A stretch of 7,140 bases of DNA from Gemmatimonadaceae bacterium (GTDB lineage Bacteria; Gemmatimonadota; Gemmatimonadetes; Gemmatimonadales; Gemmatimonadaceae): assembly GCA_014378185.1 (NCBI GenBank), contig JACMOE010000242.1, positions 1-7,140 on the forward strand, read 5' to 3'. How positions within the stretch are numbered: position 1 is the first letter of the stretch; each line of letters begins with the position of its first letter. The notes under the pieces are model-generated. The model was not told the origin of the DNA. It did not search any database and saw only the letters and a list, made by a program, of their open reading frames with translations. A program made the translations under genes and the position numbers. This document shows, in pieces, positions 1 to 6,537 of the stretch.

Positions 1-307
1 CGTGCGCGCCGGTGCGTCCAGCGTCGTGACTGCCGTCGACCAGCTCGATGCGGCGGGTCACGACGGCGTCAGCGTGGTGCGTGACATCCGGGTTGCGTTC
101 GACAACTCCGCGGCAGAGTGCGACATCATCGCCGCGAATCCGTCATCCCCCACGCAGTTCGGCGCCTGCGCCATGGCCGGCGCCGACGCCGCCGCCCTGT
201 CGTACGATCTCTGTCGCTCGCTCCTCGTGCATCCACTCACCGACCGCGGCATCGAGCATTTCCTCGGCGACGTGTCCCGTCTCCGCCGCTCATGGCCCTC
301 CAACTGA
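1..307 (+). CDS. Transaldolase / fructose-6-phosphate aldolase-family protein, C-terminal part (5' end outside window)
   Basis: The reading frame is open at the left edge and ends at TGA 305-307, leaving about 101 C-terminal residues. They resemble the end of the small transaldolase/FSA family, (beta/alpha)8 aldolases that move a dihydroxyacetone unit or join it to glyceraldehyde 3-phosphate. The visible family pattern is an AGA segment followed by a strand, a helix in the VRDI region, the strand IIAANPSSP (usually LAAS.R.P), an AGAD step and the end motif HPLTDRGIEHF (usually HPLTD.G...F). The Schiff-base lysine would lie upstream of the window. Aligned from memory without gaps to E. coli FsaA, the segment that normally reads PYVNRID reads TAVDQLD here, so the active-site Tyr and the phosphate-binding Arg appear to be Ala and Gln. 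The protein may be a divergent or non-catalytic member. The stop overlaps the next start (TGATG). The family call is fairly sure; the substrate is unknown. Confidence 0.75.
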   Translation, partial: VRAGASSVVTAVDQLDAAGHDGVSVVRDIRVAFDNSAAECDIIAANPSSPTQFGACAMAGADAAALSYDLCRSLLVHPLTDRGIEHFLGDVSRLRRSWPSN

Positions 308-1707
308 TGCGCTACAGTTGCTCCGTCCTCCTCGCAGCGGGCGTCGCCGCCTGCACCGGCTCGCCCTCCAATTCCGGTGCGCAGGTCGCGCGGGCGAGTG
401 ACCCACCGCGAAGCACCACCGTTGCCGCATCCCGCCGCACCGCCATTACCGACGCCGTCGCAAAGGTGGCACCCGCCGTGGTGACCGTGCAGACGGAAGT
501 CGTCCAGCGTGTCCAGGCAGATCCCTTCGAGGCCTTCTTTGGCGGCGGCGGGTCGAGCACCCGGTCGTCGGCCGGCCACGGCACGGGGTTCATCATTCGC
601 CCGGACGGCATCATCGTCACCAACGCACATGTCGTCGCAGGGGCCACCACTATCACGGTGATGCTTCGCGACGGAACCACTTACCCCGCGAAGCAGATTG
701 GCACCGACGAGACGAACGACCTCGCCGTGTTGCAGGTCGCCGCGAAGAACTTGCCCGTCGCGCCGCTCGGTGACTCGGACAATCTCCTGGTAGGCGAATG
801 GGCCATTGCCATCGGCAATCCCTACGGCTTCATGCTCGGCAATTCGGAGCCGAGCGTCACGGCGGGAGTCATCAGCGGCGTGGGCCGCAACCTCGTGGCG
901 CGCGGCGAGGGCACCTCCGCGTATTTCGACATGATTCAGACCGACGCCTCCATCAACCCTGGCAACTCGGGCGGGCCGCTGGTGAGCGCGGACGGCGAGG
1001 TGGTGGGCGTCAACTCCTCCATCTACTCCACCAGCGGTGGCTCCATCGGGCTGGGTTTCGCCATTCCCATCAATCGGGCGCGCCGTGTCGCCGATGACCT
1101 GATCACGCACGGACGCGTTCGTCGTCCGTGGATCGGCGTGCGTCTTGATCAGCCGCGCACCGAGAATCCGCGCGACTACATCGCGCGAGGCGCGCAGGTG
1201 GCTGCGGTCACTCCGGGCTCACCCGCCGAACGCGCGGGCATTCGCGCCGGCGACGTGCTGGTCCGTGTGAAGGCCCGGGCGATCCGCAACCGATTCGATT
1301 GGGATGCTGCGCTGCTCGACCTCCGGGTGGGCGACCAGGTGCCGCTCGTGGTCCATCGCACGCTCGGCGACGTGCCCGTGACGGTGGGCATCGCGGACCT
1401 GCCAGAGGTGAGCGCACGCAAGGTGCAGGTGCTCCGTGAACTGGAATTGGTGACGCTCACGCCCGCGATGCGCGCGGAGCGCGGCATTCGGTCAGAAAAG
1501 GGGGCACTCGTCTATCGGGCCAGCGACCGCATCACGCAGGAACTGCAGATCCAGCCGGGGGACGTGATCGTCGCGGTCAACCGGTCCATCATCGCGTCTG
1601 CCGACGACGCATCGCGCGCGCTCGATTATTATGCGGGACGGGGACCGATACGACTGATCTGCGAGCGCGAGGGCCAGACCTTTCCCATTGATTTCGTGAT
1701 TCGATGA
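307..1707 (+). CDS. HtrA/DegP-type serine protease with two PDZ domains, probable lipoprotein
   Basis: This is a trypsin-like envelope protease of 466 residues. The N-terminus has a short signal peptide ending in the lipobox VAAC, so Cys16 is the likely lipidated residue. The protease domain carries the full triad: His108 in VTNAHVV, Asp138 in TNDLAVL and Ser221 in NPGNSGGPL. The GLGFAIP segment that normally precedes the PDZ region is present. PDZ1 starts at RRPWIGVRL (about residues 272-362) and PDZ2 covers about 375-466, with QPGDVIVAVN at its ligand-loop side. This order and length fit the DegP/DegQ group, which degrades or holds misfolded envelope proteins. The start was set at ATG 307, which overlaps the previous stop and puts Arg next to the signal's hydrophobic core; the in-frame ATG at 292 would add five residues. 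Neither has a clear ribosome binding site. The stop overlaps the purB start (ATGA). A membrane-anchored protease in a purine cluster is unexpected, but nothing shows a functional link. Confidence 0.95.
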   Translation: MRYSCSVLLAAGVAACTGSPSNSGAQVARASDPPRSTTVAASRRTAITDAVAKVAPAVVTVQTEVVQRVQADPFEAFFGGGGSSTRSSAGHGTGFIIRPDGIIVTNAHVVAGATTITVMLRDGTTYPAKQIGTDETNDLAVLQVAAKNLPVAPLGDSDNLLVGEWAIAIGNPYGFMLGNSEPSVTAGVISGVGRNLVARGEGTSAYFDMIQTDASINPGNSGGPLVSADGEVVGVNSSIYSTSGGSIGLGFAIPINRARRVADDLITHGRVRRPWIGVRLDQPRTENPRDYIARGAQVAAVTPGSPAERAGIRAGDVLVRVKARAIRNRFDWDAALLDLRVGDQVPLVVHRTLGDVPVTVGIADLPEVSARKVQVLRELELVTLTPAMRAERGIRSEKGALVYRASDRITQELQIQPGDVIVAVNRSIIASADDASRALDYYAGRGPIRLICEREGQTFPIDFVIR

Positions 1708-3140
1708 CGGCGCACGACCGCTACTCGTCCCCGCTCTCCGAGCGGTATGCCTCCCGGGCGATGCTCGAGCTGTGGTCACCGCAGATGCGTCACGGTCTCT
1801 GGCGTCGGCTCTGGCTGGCGCTGGCCGAGGCGGAGCAGAAGCTGGGTGTGCCCATTCCGGACGAGGCGCTGCACCAGATGCGTGCGCACCTCGACAACAT
1901 CGACTTCGAGGGCGTGGCGGTCTACGAGCGTCGCTTTCGCCACGATGTGATGGCCCACGTGCACGCCTTTGGCGACGTCGCTCCTGCGGCGCACAAGTAC
2001 ATCCACTTCGGTGCCACGAGCGCGTTCGTCACCGACAATGCCGACCTGATCCTCATGCGCCGCGGCCTTCGGTTGCTGCGCGGGCGGGTATTGCGGGTGC
2101 TGCGGTCACTGGCCGCGTTCGCGCGCGAGTGGCGCGCGGTGCCGACACTTGGTTATACCCATCTCCAGCCAGCCCAGCCGACGACGGTGGGCAAGCGCGC
2201 CACGCTCTGGATGCAGGACCTGGTGCTGGACCTCGCGGACCTCGACTACCGCATCGCGTCGCTACCCTGCCGCGGCGTGAAGGGCACCACGGGCACGCAG
2301 GCGAGCTTCCTGGAGATTTTCGAGGGCGATCACGCCAAGGTGCGCGAACTGGATCGCCTGGTGACCGCGGCCATCGGATTCGAGCGCTCGATTCCGGTGA
2401 GTGGCCAGACGTACTCACGGAAGCTCGACGCGCACGTGCTGGGCGTGGTCTCCGGCATCGCGGCGAGCGCCGCCAAGTTCAGCGCGGACATCCGCATGCT
2501 CCAGGCATTCGGCGAAATCGAGGAGCCCTTCGAGAGCGACCAGATCGGATCGTCGGCCATGGCGTACAAGCGCAACCCCATGCGCTCGGAGCGCATTGCG
2601 TCGCTGGCGCGGTTTGTCGGCTCGCTGGAGCCGAACGCGAACCAGACCCACGCGGTGCAGTTCTTCGAGCGCACGCTGGACGACAGTGCCAATCGCCGGT
2701 TGGCGATTCCGGAATCGTTCCTCGCCACGGACGCCATTCTCAGCCTGATGGAGAACGTGGCGTCGGGTCTCGAGGTGCATCCGGCGCGCATTCGCCGCCG
2801 GCTCATGGACGAGCTGCCGTTCATGGCCACGGAGGAGCTGATCGTGCGCGCCGTTCGCGGTGGTGGCGACCGGCAGGAAGCCCACGAGCGCATTCGCGGC
2901 TACAGCATTGCGGCGGCGCGCGCGCTCAAGGACGGGGCGCCGCACAACGACCTGCTGGATCGCATCGCGGCGGATCCGGCCTTCGACATCGATCGCGATG
3001 AGCTGGAGCGCGCCATGGATCCGCAGCGGTTTGTGGGACGTGCGCCGGAACAGGTGGACGAGTTTCTGGATGAAGTCATCGAGCCGTTGCTCGCGGAACG
3101 CGGCACGGACGAGCCAGAGCACGAGGCGGTGCGCGTATGA
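1704..3140 (+). CDS. purB: Adenylosuccinate lyase (PurB), animal-like type
   Basis: This 478-residue cytoplasmic enzyme of the fumarase/aspartase superfamily acts twice in purine synthesis: it splits SAICAR to AICAR plus fumarate, and adenylosuccinate to AMP plus fumarate. The N-terminus (YSSPLSERYAS, then LAEAEQKLG) and the RHDVMAHVHAFG segment match the family. The likely catalytic His153 lies in TLGYTHLQPAQ, KGTTGTQASF follows at 193-202, and the mobile signature loop IGSSAMAYKRNPMRSER begins at 281 with the catalytic Ser in Ser283-Ser284. The pattern FERTLDDSANRR and DELPFMATEE resembles human ADSL, as remembered, more than the shorter B. subtilis-type PurB. The loop has Ala287 where Pro is common. 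The start ATG overlaps the protease stop and the stop overlaps purC, both as ATGA. Its neighbour purC makes its substrate, which supports the call. The protein looks intact and functional. Confidence 0.97.
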   Translation: MTAHDRYSSPLSERYASRAMLELWSPQMRHGLWRRLWLALAEAEQKLGVPIPDEALHQMRAHLDNIDFEGVAVYERRFRHDVMAHVHAFGDVAPAAHKYIHFGATSAFVTDNADLILMRRGLRLLRGRVLRVLRSLAAFAREWRAVPTLGYTHLQPAQPTTVGKRATLWMQDLVLDLADLDYRIASLPCRGVKGTTGTQASFLEIFEGDHAKVRELDRLVTAAIGFERSIPVSGQTYSRKLDAHVLGVVSGIAASAAKFSADIRMLQAFGEIEEPFESDQIGSSAMAYKRNPMRSERIASLARFVGSLEPNANQTHAVQFFERTLDDSANRRLAIPESFLATDAILSLMENVASGLEVHPARIRRRLMDELPFMATEELIVRAVRGGGDRQEAHERIRGYSIAAARALKDGAPHNDLLDRIAADPAFDIDRDELERAMDPQRFVGRAPEQVDEFLDEVIEPLLAERGTDEPEHEAVRV

Positions 3141-4060
3141 CAACGGCCATCGTGGACCGCCTGCCCCTGCCCCTCCTGCGCAGCGGCAAGGTGCGCGAAG
3201 TGTACGAGGTGGACGCCGACCGCCTGCTGCTTGTGGCGAGCGACCGGGTGAGCGCCTTCGACGTCGTGATGCGCGAGCCCGTGCCACACAAGGGCGCGGT
3301 GCTCACGCAGATGACGGCGTGGTGGCTGCGGCAGTTCGAGGGCCTTGTGCCGAACCACCTGCTTGCGTCGAGCGCGGCGGAGATCATCGCGGCCGTACCG
3401 GCGCTCGCGCCGCATCACGATGCCCTCGTTGGTCGCGCGATGCTGTGCCGCCGTACCGAGGTATTTCCGGTGGAGTGCGTCGTCCGTGGCTATCTCAGCG
3501 GCTCGGCGTGGAAGGAATACGCGGCGAGCGGTACGCTGGCCGGAGAACCACTGCCCGCGGGCCTTCGCGAGAGCGATCGTTTCGATCCGCCGCGGTTTTC
3601 GCCGGCCACCAAGGCTGAAACCGGCCACGACGAAAACATTCCCATGAGCGAGGCTCGGCGCGTGCTTGGTGCCGATGTCGCCGACGGCCTGGAGCAGTTG
3701 AGCCGGCTGGTCTACGCGCGAGGCCGCGACATCGCGGCCGCGCGTGGCATCATCATCGCCGATACCAAGTTCGAATTCGGCCGCGACCGCGATGGCGCGA
3801 TCCGGCTGATCGATGAAGTCCTCACCCCGGACAGTTCGCGTTTCTGGCCAGCCGACCGCTACGCGCCGGGTGGCGTGCAGCCGAGCTTCGACAAGCAGCC
3901 GTTGCGCGACTATCTGGACGCCGAGCGGCGTGCCGGACGCTGGAACGGAGATGCCCCGCCCCCTGCTCTACCCGACGCGGTGATCGCGGCGACGAGTGCG
4001 CGGTATCTCGATGCCTTCCAGCGCATCACCGGGGCGCCGCTCGCCCTCTCCGACCTCTGA
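3137..4060 (+). CDS. purC: SAICAR synthetase (PurC), long Ade1-like form
   Basis: Phosphoribosylaminoimidazole-succinocarboxamide synthase joins CAIR and aspartate using ATP to give SAICAR, which PurB then cleaves. The 307-residue length and motifs fit the longer class typified by yeast Ade1, as opposed to the roughly 240-residue E. coli/B. subtilis form. Visible motifs are the ATP-binding N-terminal hairpin SGKVREVYEV (from about residue 17), ASDRVSAFD at 34-42, VRGYLSGSAWKEY at 116-128, the substrate-loop region ATKAETGHDENI, IIADTKFEFG with Asp209, and LIDEVLTPDSSRFW at 224-237. All are typical and undamaged. The start ATG lies in an ATGA overlap with the purB stop; a weak GAGG at 3123-3126 may serve as the ribosome binding site. 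The stop is followed by the only gap in the window, 10 bases, before psd. Confidence 0.97.
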   Translation: MTTAIVDRLPLPLLRSGKVREVYEVDADRLLLVASDRVSAFDVVMREPVPHKGAVLTQMTAWWLRQFEGLVPNHLLASSAAEIIAAVPALAPHHDALVGRAMLCRRTEVFPVECVVRGYLSGSAWKEYAASGTLAGEPLPAGLRESDRFDPPRFSPATKAETGHDENIPMSEARRVLGADVADGLEQLSRLVYARGRDIAAARGIIIADTKFEFGRDRDGAIRLIDEVLTPDSSRFWPADRYAPGGVQPSFDKQPLRDYLDAERRAGRWNGDAPPPALPDAVIAATSARYLDAFQRITGAPLALSDL

Positions 4061-4070
4061 CCACATCCCT

Positions 4071-4724
4071 GTGAGCTTCGCCCGAGAAGGACTCGTCTTC
4101 ATCGCCATTGCCGCCCTCATCGCCGCGGGCACGTATGCCCTGGCGCTCAACCGCCGGTCGTGGCCGTTGTGGCTGCTCGCCTTCCTGCTGACCATCATCG
4201 CGCTGTGGGTCGCCTATTTCTTCCGCGACCCGGAGCGCACGGGCGAGCGCGGCGACCAAGTGGTGATCGCGCCCGCTGATGGCAAGGTGGTGCTGATCGA
4301 GGACGTGGACGAACCGGCCTTCATGGGCGGCCGCGCGCATCGCGTGTCCATCTTCATGAACGTGTTCAACGTGCACGTGAACCGGTACCCGGTGAGCGGC
4401 GTCGTGCGCTTCGTGAAGTACAATCCCGGCAAGTTCCTGAATGCGGCCGCTGAAAAGTCCAGTACGGAGAACGAGCAGATGTCGGTAGGCATCGAGACAG
4501 CGCGCGGTCGCGTGCTCACGCGCCAGATCGCCGGCCTCATCGCTCGGCGGATCATCACGTACAGCAAGGTGGGGGAAGCAGTGAACCAGGGCGACCGCAT
4601 GGGACTGATCCGGTTTGGCTCGCGCGTTGATGTGTTCCTTCCCATGGACGCGGTGATCAAGGTGAAGATCGGCGACCTGCCGGTGGCGGGAACGACCGTG
4701 ATCGCGGAGCTTGCGAAGCGATGA
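4071..4724 (+). CDS. psd: Phosphatidylserine decarboxylase proenzyme, short FGSR type
   Basis: This 217-residue inner-membrane enzyme converts phosphatidylserine to phosphatidylethanolamine, using a pyruvoyl group made by self-cleavage. Two hydrophobic segments (about residues 8-26 and 31-51) precede the soluble catalytic part. The APADGKV motif holds the likely catalytic Asp70. His90 and His102 lie in the conserved HRVSIFMNVFNVHVNR region; His102 appears to match the conserved active-site His. The cleavage motif is FGSR at 182-185, so the expected products are a beta chain of residues 1-183 and a 34-residue alpha chain starting at Ser184. Length and motif place it in the compact group also labelled archaetidylserine decarboxylase-like, not the roughly 300-residue E. 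coli LGST group. GTG 4071 was chosen because it follows the purC stop by 10 bases and begins directly before the first membrane segment; upstream in-frame ATGs at 3996 and 4011 would overlap purC with unrelated sequence. No clear ribosome binding site is visible. pssA next to it supports the substrate. Confidence 0.95.
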   Translation: MSFAREGLVFIAIAALIAAGTYALALNRRSWPLWLLAFLLTIIALWVAYFFRDPERTGERGDQVVIAPADGKVVLIEDVDEPAFMGGRAHRVSIFMNVFNVHVNRYPVSGVVRFVKYNPGKFLNAAAEKSSTENEQMSVGIETARGRVLTRQIAGLIARRIITYSKVGEAVNQGDRMGLIRFGSRVDVFLPMDAVIKVKIGDLPVAGTTVIAELAKR

Positions 4725-6277
4725 TGACCACCAAGTTCAGGCGCCCTCGGCGTCCAAAAATGCGCCAGGCCGTCGTCATCTTTCCCAGCGGCCTCACGCT
4801 CGGCAACCTTTTCTTTGGTGTCTTCGCCATCATTACGGCGTCGCGCGGCAACTTTCGCCTCGCCGGCATCTACGTGCTCATCGGCGGCATCTTCGACGCG
4901 TTCGATGGCCGCGTGGCGCGCGCCACGAATGCCGGCAGCGCGTTTGGCGAGGAGCTCGATTCCCTCGTCGACGCCATCTCGTTCGGCCTCGCGCCGGCGA
5001 TGATCATGTATTTCGCGGTGCTCAATCGCGATGGCTGGGACTGGATCTTCGTGTTCCTGTTCGCGGCTGCGGCCGTGATGCGCCTCGCGCGTTTCAACAT
5101 CGAGCAGGCCGGCTCGGCCAAGACCTACTTCTCCGGACTTCCCAGTCCAGCGGCGGGGTGTACGCTGGCGTCGTACTACTGGTTCAGCCAGTCGTGGCTG
5201 TACAACTACGGGGCAATCGGCAACCTCCCCTGGACGGAGATGCTCCGGTTCCTCATGGCCATCCTGGCCGTGCTGATGATCAGCCCCATACCGTATCCCA
5301 TCTTTCCACGCACGGGATTGCGCAGCGTCCGCGCGGTGGCGGCCACGCTGCTGCTGCTTGTGTCGCTCACGCTGCTCATCACCAAGCGACTCGAATACTT
5401 CTTCCCCCTCACTCTCATCTACGTGGCGTGGGGCGTGGGGCGCTGGGTATTTGCTCAACTGTTCGAACGCCGCCAGCCCACCGTTCCGTACGATCTCTCC
5501 GAGGGCGAGGACGACGAGGAAGAGGAGGAGGAGGACGCATTCATGCCCGGTCTCGGCAGTGTGCAGACATTGCGTCCCGCATTGCCCTATGCGCGTCCGC
5601 TGCGCGAAGATCGTCCAAAGCGGACCCGCGGCCGCGAAGAGCCGGCGGCGAAGCCGGCTGAATCGGAAGATCGGCCGCCCCGCCCGGATCGTGGCGAGCG
5701 ACCCGAGCGACCCGAGCGACCCGAGCGCCCACAGCGCACAGAGGCCGAACGTGCCGCTCGGCGCGAGAAGCGTGATGCGCGTGAAGGTCGTCCGGAACGC
5801 ACGCCTCGTCCGCCGCGCACCGAGCCGGTGCCCGTCCTTGATGCCGCTCCGGTGGACGAAAGTCCGTATGCCCCGATCTCGCCGCTGCCAACGAGCGATG
5901 CGGCGGAGGCGGTAATCGTGAGCGACACACTTGCCGCCGTGCCTGTTGCTGTTGAGGGCGCGCCAGCGCGCAAGCGCAAGCGGCGCCGTCGGCGGGGCGA
6001 GCGCAAGGAACGCAACCCGACGGATGTTGGGCTGTCTGGCGACGCCGGCGACTCGACCGACGCTGGTGCAGGTGATGGCGACGACGGCTTCGACGATGGC
6101 CCGGACGAAGTCGAGGCGCGGCCCGCGAGCGTCGCGACGCCGCCATCCACCTCCGCGGGCCATTTCAATACGCAAGCGCCGTCGCCGGTAAGCCATCCTG
6201 TGGTGGCCGCTCCTGATGCTGCGCCCGCACCGGCTCCTGCCCCCGCACCATCCCCCTCGACAGAACCGCACGAATGA
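4721..6277 (+). CDS. pssA: CDP-diacylglycerol-serine O-phosphatidyltransferase (PssA) with long charged C-terminal tail
   Basis: The enzyme makes phosphatidylserine from CDP-diacylglycerol and serine in the inner membrane, feeding Psd encoded just upstream. Residues 1-253 form a usual-length CDP-alcohol phosphatidyltransferase. The complete family motif runs from Asp59 to Asp84 (D..DG..AR........G...D...D, with Asp59, Asp62, Asp80 and Asp84), and several membrane helices follow, roughly at 17-40, 45-60, 86-101, 107-123, 174-195, 204-221 and 226-247. From about residue 254 an added tail of about 265 residues begins. It is low in hydrophobic residues and rich in Asp/Glu, Arg, Pro and Ala, and looks disordered. 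Such a tail is not needed for the reaction and roughly doubles the protein. The start ATG 4721 overlaps the psd stop within ATGATGA; ATG 4724 would remove one residue. A GGAG at 4706-4709 could be its ribosome binding site. The frame stays open through the tail with no sign of frameshift, and its stop is the ATGA shared with purS, so the tail is really part of the gene. Confidence 0.95.
   Translation: MMTTKFRRPRRPKMRQAVVIFPSGLTLGNLFFGVFAIITASRGNFRLAGIYVLIGGIFDAFDGRVARATNAGSAFGEELDSLVDAISFGLAPAMIMYFAVLNRDGWDWIFVFLFAAAAVMRLARFNIEQAGSAKTYFSGLPSPAAGCTLASYYWFSQSWLYNYGAIGNLPWTEMLRFLMAILAVLMISPIPYPIFPRTGLRSVRAVAATLLLLVSLTLLITKRLEYFFPLTLIYVAWGVGRWVFAQLFERRQPTVPYDLSEGEDDEEEEEEDAFMPGLGSVQTLRPALPYARPLREDRPKRTRGREEPAAKPAESEDRPPRPDRGERPERPERPERPQRTEAERAARREKRDAREGRPERTPRPPRTEPVPVLDAAPVDESPYAPISPLPTSDAAEAVIVSDTLAAVPVAVEGAPARKRKRRRRRGERKERNPTDVGLSGDAGDSTDAGAGDGDDGFDDGPDEVEARPASVATPPSTSAGHFNTQAPSPVSHPVVAAPDAAPAPAPAPAPSPSTEPHE
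5480..6274 (+). other. Region encoding the low-complexity, charge-segregated tail of PssA
   Basis: This segment encodes PssA residues 254-518, in which no known domain is recognisable. In order it has an acidic cluster at about 261-272 (EGEDDEEEEEED), an Arg/Pro/Glu-rich stretch at about 294-368 with four ERP units, a milder Pro/Ala/Val stretch, a strongly basic patch at about 417-431 (RKRKRRRRRGERKER), a second acidic stretch at about 441-466 (rich in GD and DD), and a final Ala-Pro run at about 497-511. The tail follows the last predicted membrane helix and its many charges make a cytoplasmic location likely. The basic patch resembles nucleic-acid-binding patches of RNase E-like tails, but this is only a similarity of composition. 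Low-complexity tails of this kind can also arise from repeat expansion in GC-rich genomes without a specific function. Confidence 0.8.
5696..5731 (+). repeat. Four tandem 9-base units within pssA, encoding (Glu-Arg-Pro)4
   Basis: Three exact copies of GAGCGACCC are followed by a fourth, slightly changed copy (GAGCGCCCA). The unit length is a multiple of three, so a gain or loss of copies would keep the frame. It encodes PssA residues 326-337 in the charged tail. Exact identity at the third codon position suggests recent slippage duplication. Confidence 0.9.
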
Positions 6278-6537
6278 CTTCTTCACGCTATCGCGTTGCC
6301 ATCCACGTGGTACCTCGCAAGGGACTGCTCGATCCGCAGGGCAAGGCGGTGGCCGACGCGCTGCACACGCTGGGGTTTGCCGGGGTCACGAGCGTCCACG
6401 TGGGCCGGCACCTCGTACTCGAGCTCACTGTTGGCAGCGAGAGCGAGGCGCGCGAGCAGGCCACACGCATGTGCGCGCAACTGCTCGCCAATCCGGTGAC
6501 CGAGGATTTCGAGCTCGCCTCGGTGTCGGTCGCATGA
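6274..6537 (+). CDS. purS: Phosphoribosylformylglycinamidine synthase subunit PurS
   Basis: This 87-residue protein is the small structural subunit of the three-part FGAM synthase (PurL-PurS-PurQ), which converts FGAR, glutamine and ATP to FGAM. PurS has no catalytic residues of its own; in the family it bridges the glutaminase PurQ and the synthetase PurL and supports ammonia transfer. Recognisable family features are the first beta strand (YRVAIHVVPR), the motif LLDPQGKAVADALHTLGF at about residues 18-35, a second strand carrying the usual V..VHVGRHL pattern, and the C-terminal LLANPVTEDFEL. Length is typical. The start ATG overlaps the pssA stop and the stop overlaps purQ, both as ATGA, so purS and purQ should be made in linked amounts. 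No ribosome binding site is obvious upstream, which suggests coupling to pssA translation. Confidence 0.96.
   Translation: MTSSRYRVAIHVVPRKGLLDPQGKAVADALHTLGFAGVTSVHVGRHLVLELTVGSESEAREQATRMCAQLLANPVTEDFELASVSVA

Noticed and set aside
118..306. A longer N-terminus for the protease, starting at ATG 118
   Set aside because: It would overlap the aldolase-like gene by nearly 190 bases and place an Arg-rich stretch before a clear lipoprotein signal.
58..1110. A minus-strand open frame of 350 codons opposite the aldolase-like gene and the protease
   Set aside because: It lies opposite the HtrA catalytic motifs, has low-complexity composition and no recognisable family.
2415..3287. A minus-strand open frame of 290 codons opposite purB and purC
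   Set aside because: Shadow frame of well-supported genes, with Arg/Ala-rich composition and no motif.
3996..4070. A longer N-terminus for Psd from ATG 3996 or 4011
   Set aside because: It would overlap the purC end, and the added residues are Ser/Pro-rich and unlike the family, whereas GTG 4071 starts right before the first membrane segment.
5640..5659. Inverted repeat with a 7-base stem (AGCCGGC / GCCGGCT) and a 6-base loop, considered as a terminator
   Set aside because: It lies inside the pssA coding region, has no following T run, and such stems are common by chance at this GC content.
4214..6286. A stop-free minus-strand frame of 690 codons opposite psd and pssA
   Set aside because: Its translation has no recognisable domain and is rich in Arg, Gly and His, as expected for the shadow of a GC-rich coding strand. 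The plus strand carries clear family motifs throughout the core.
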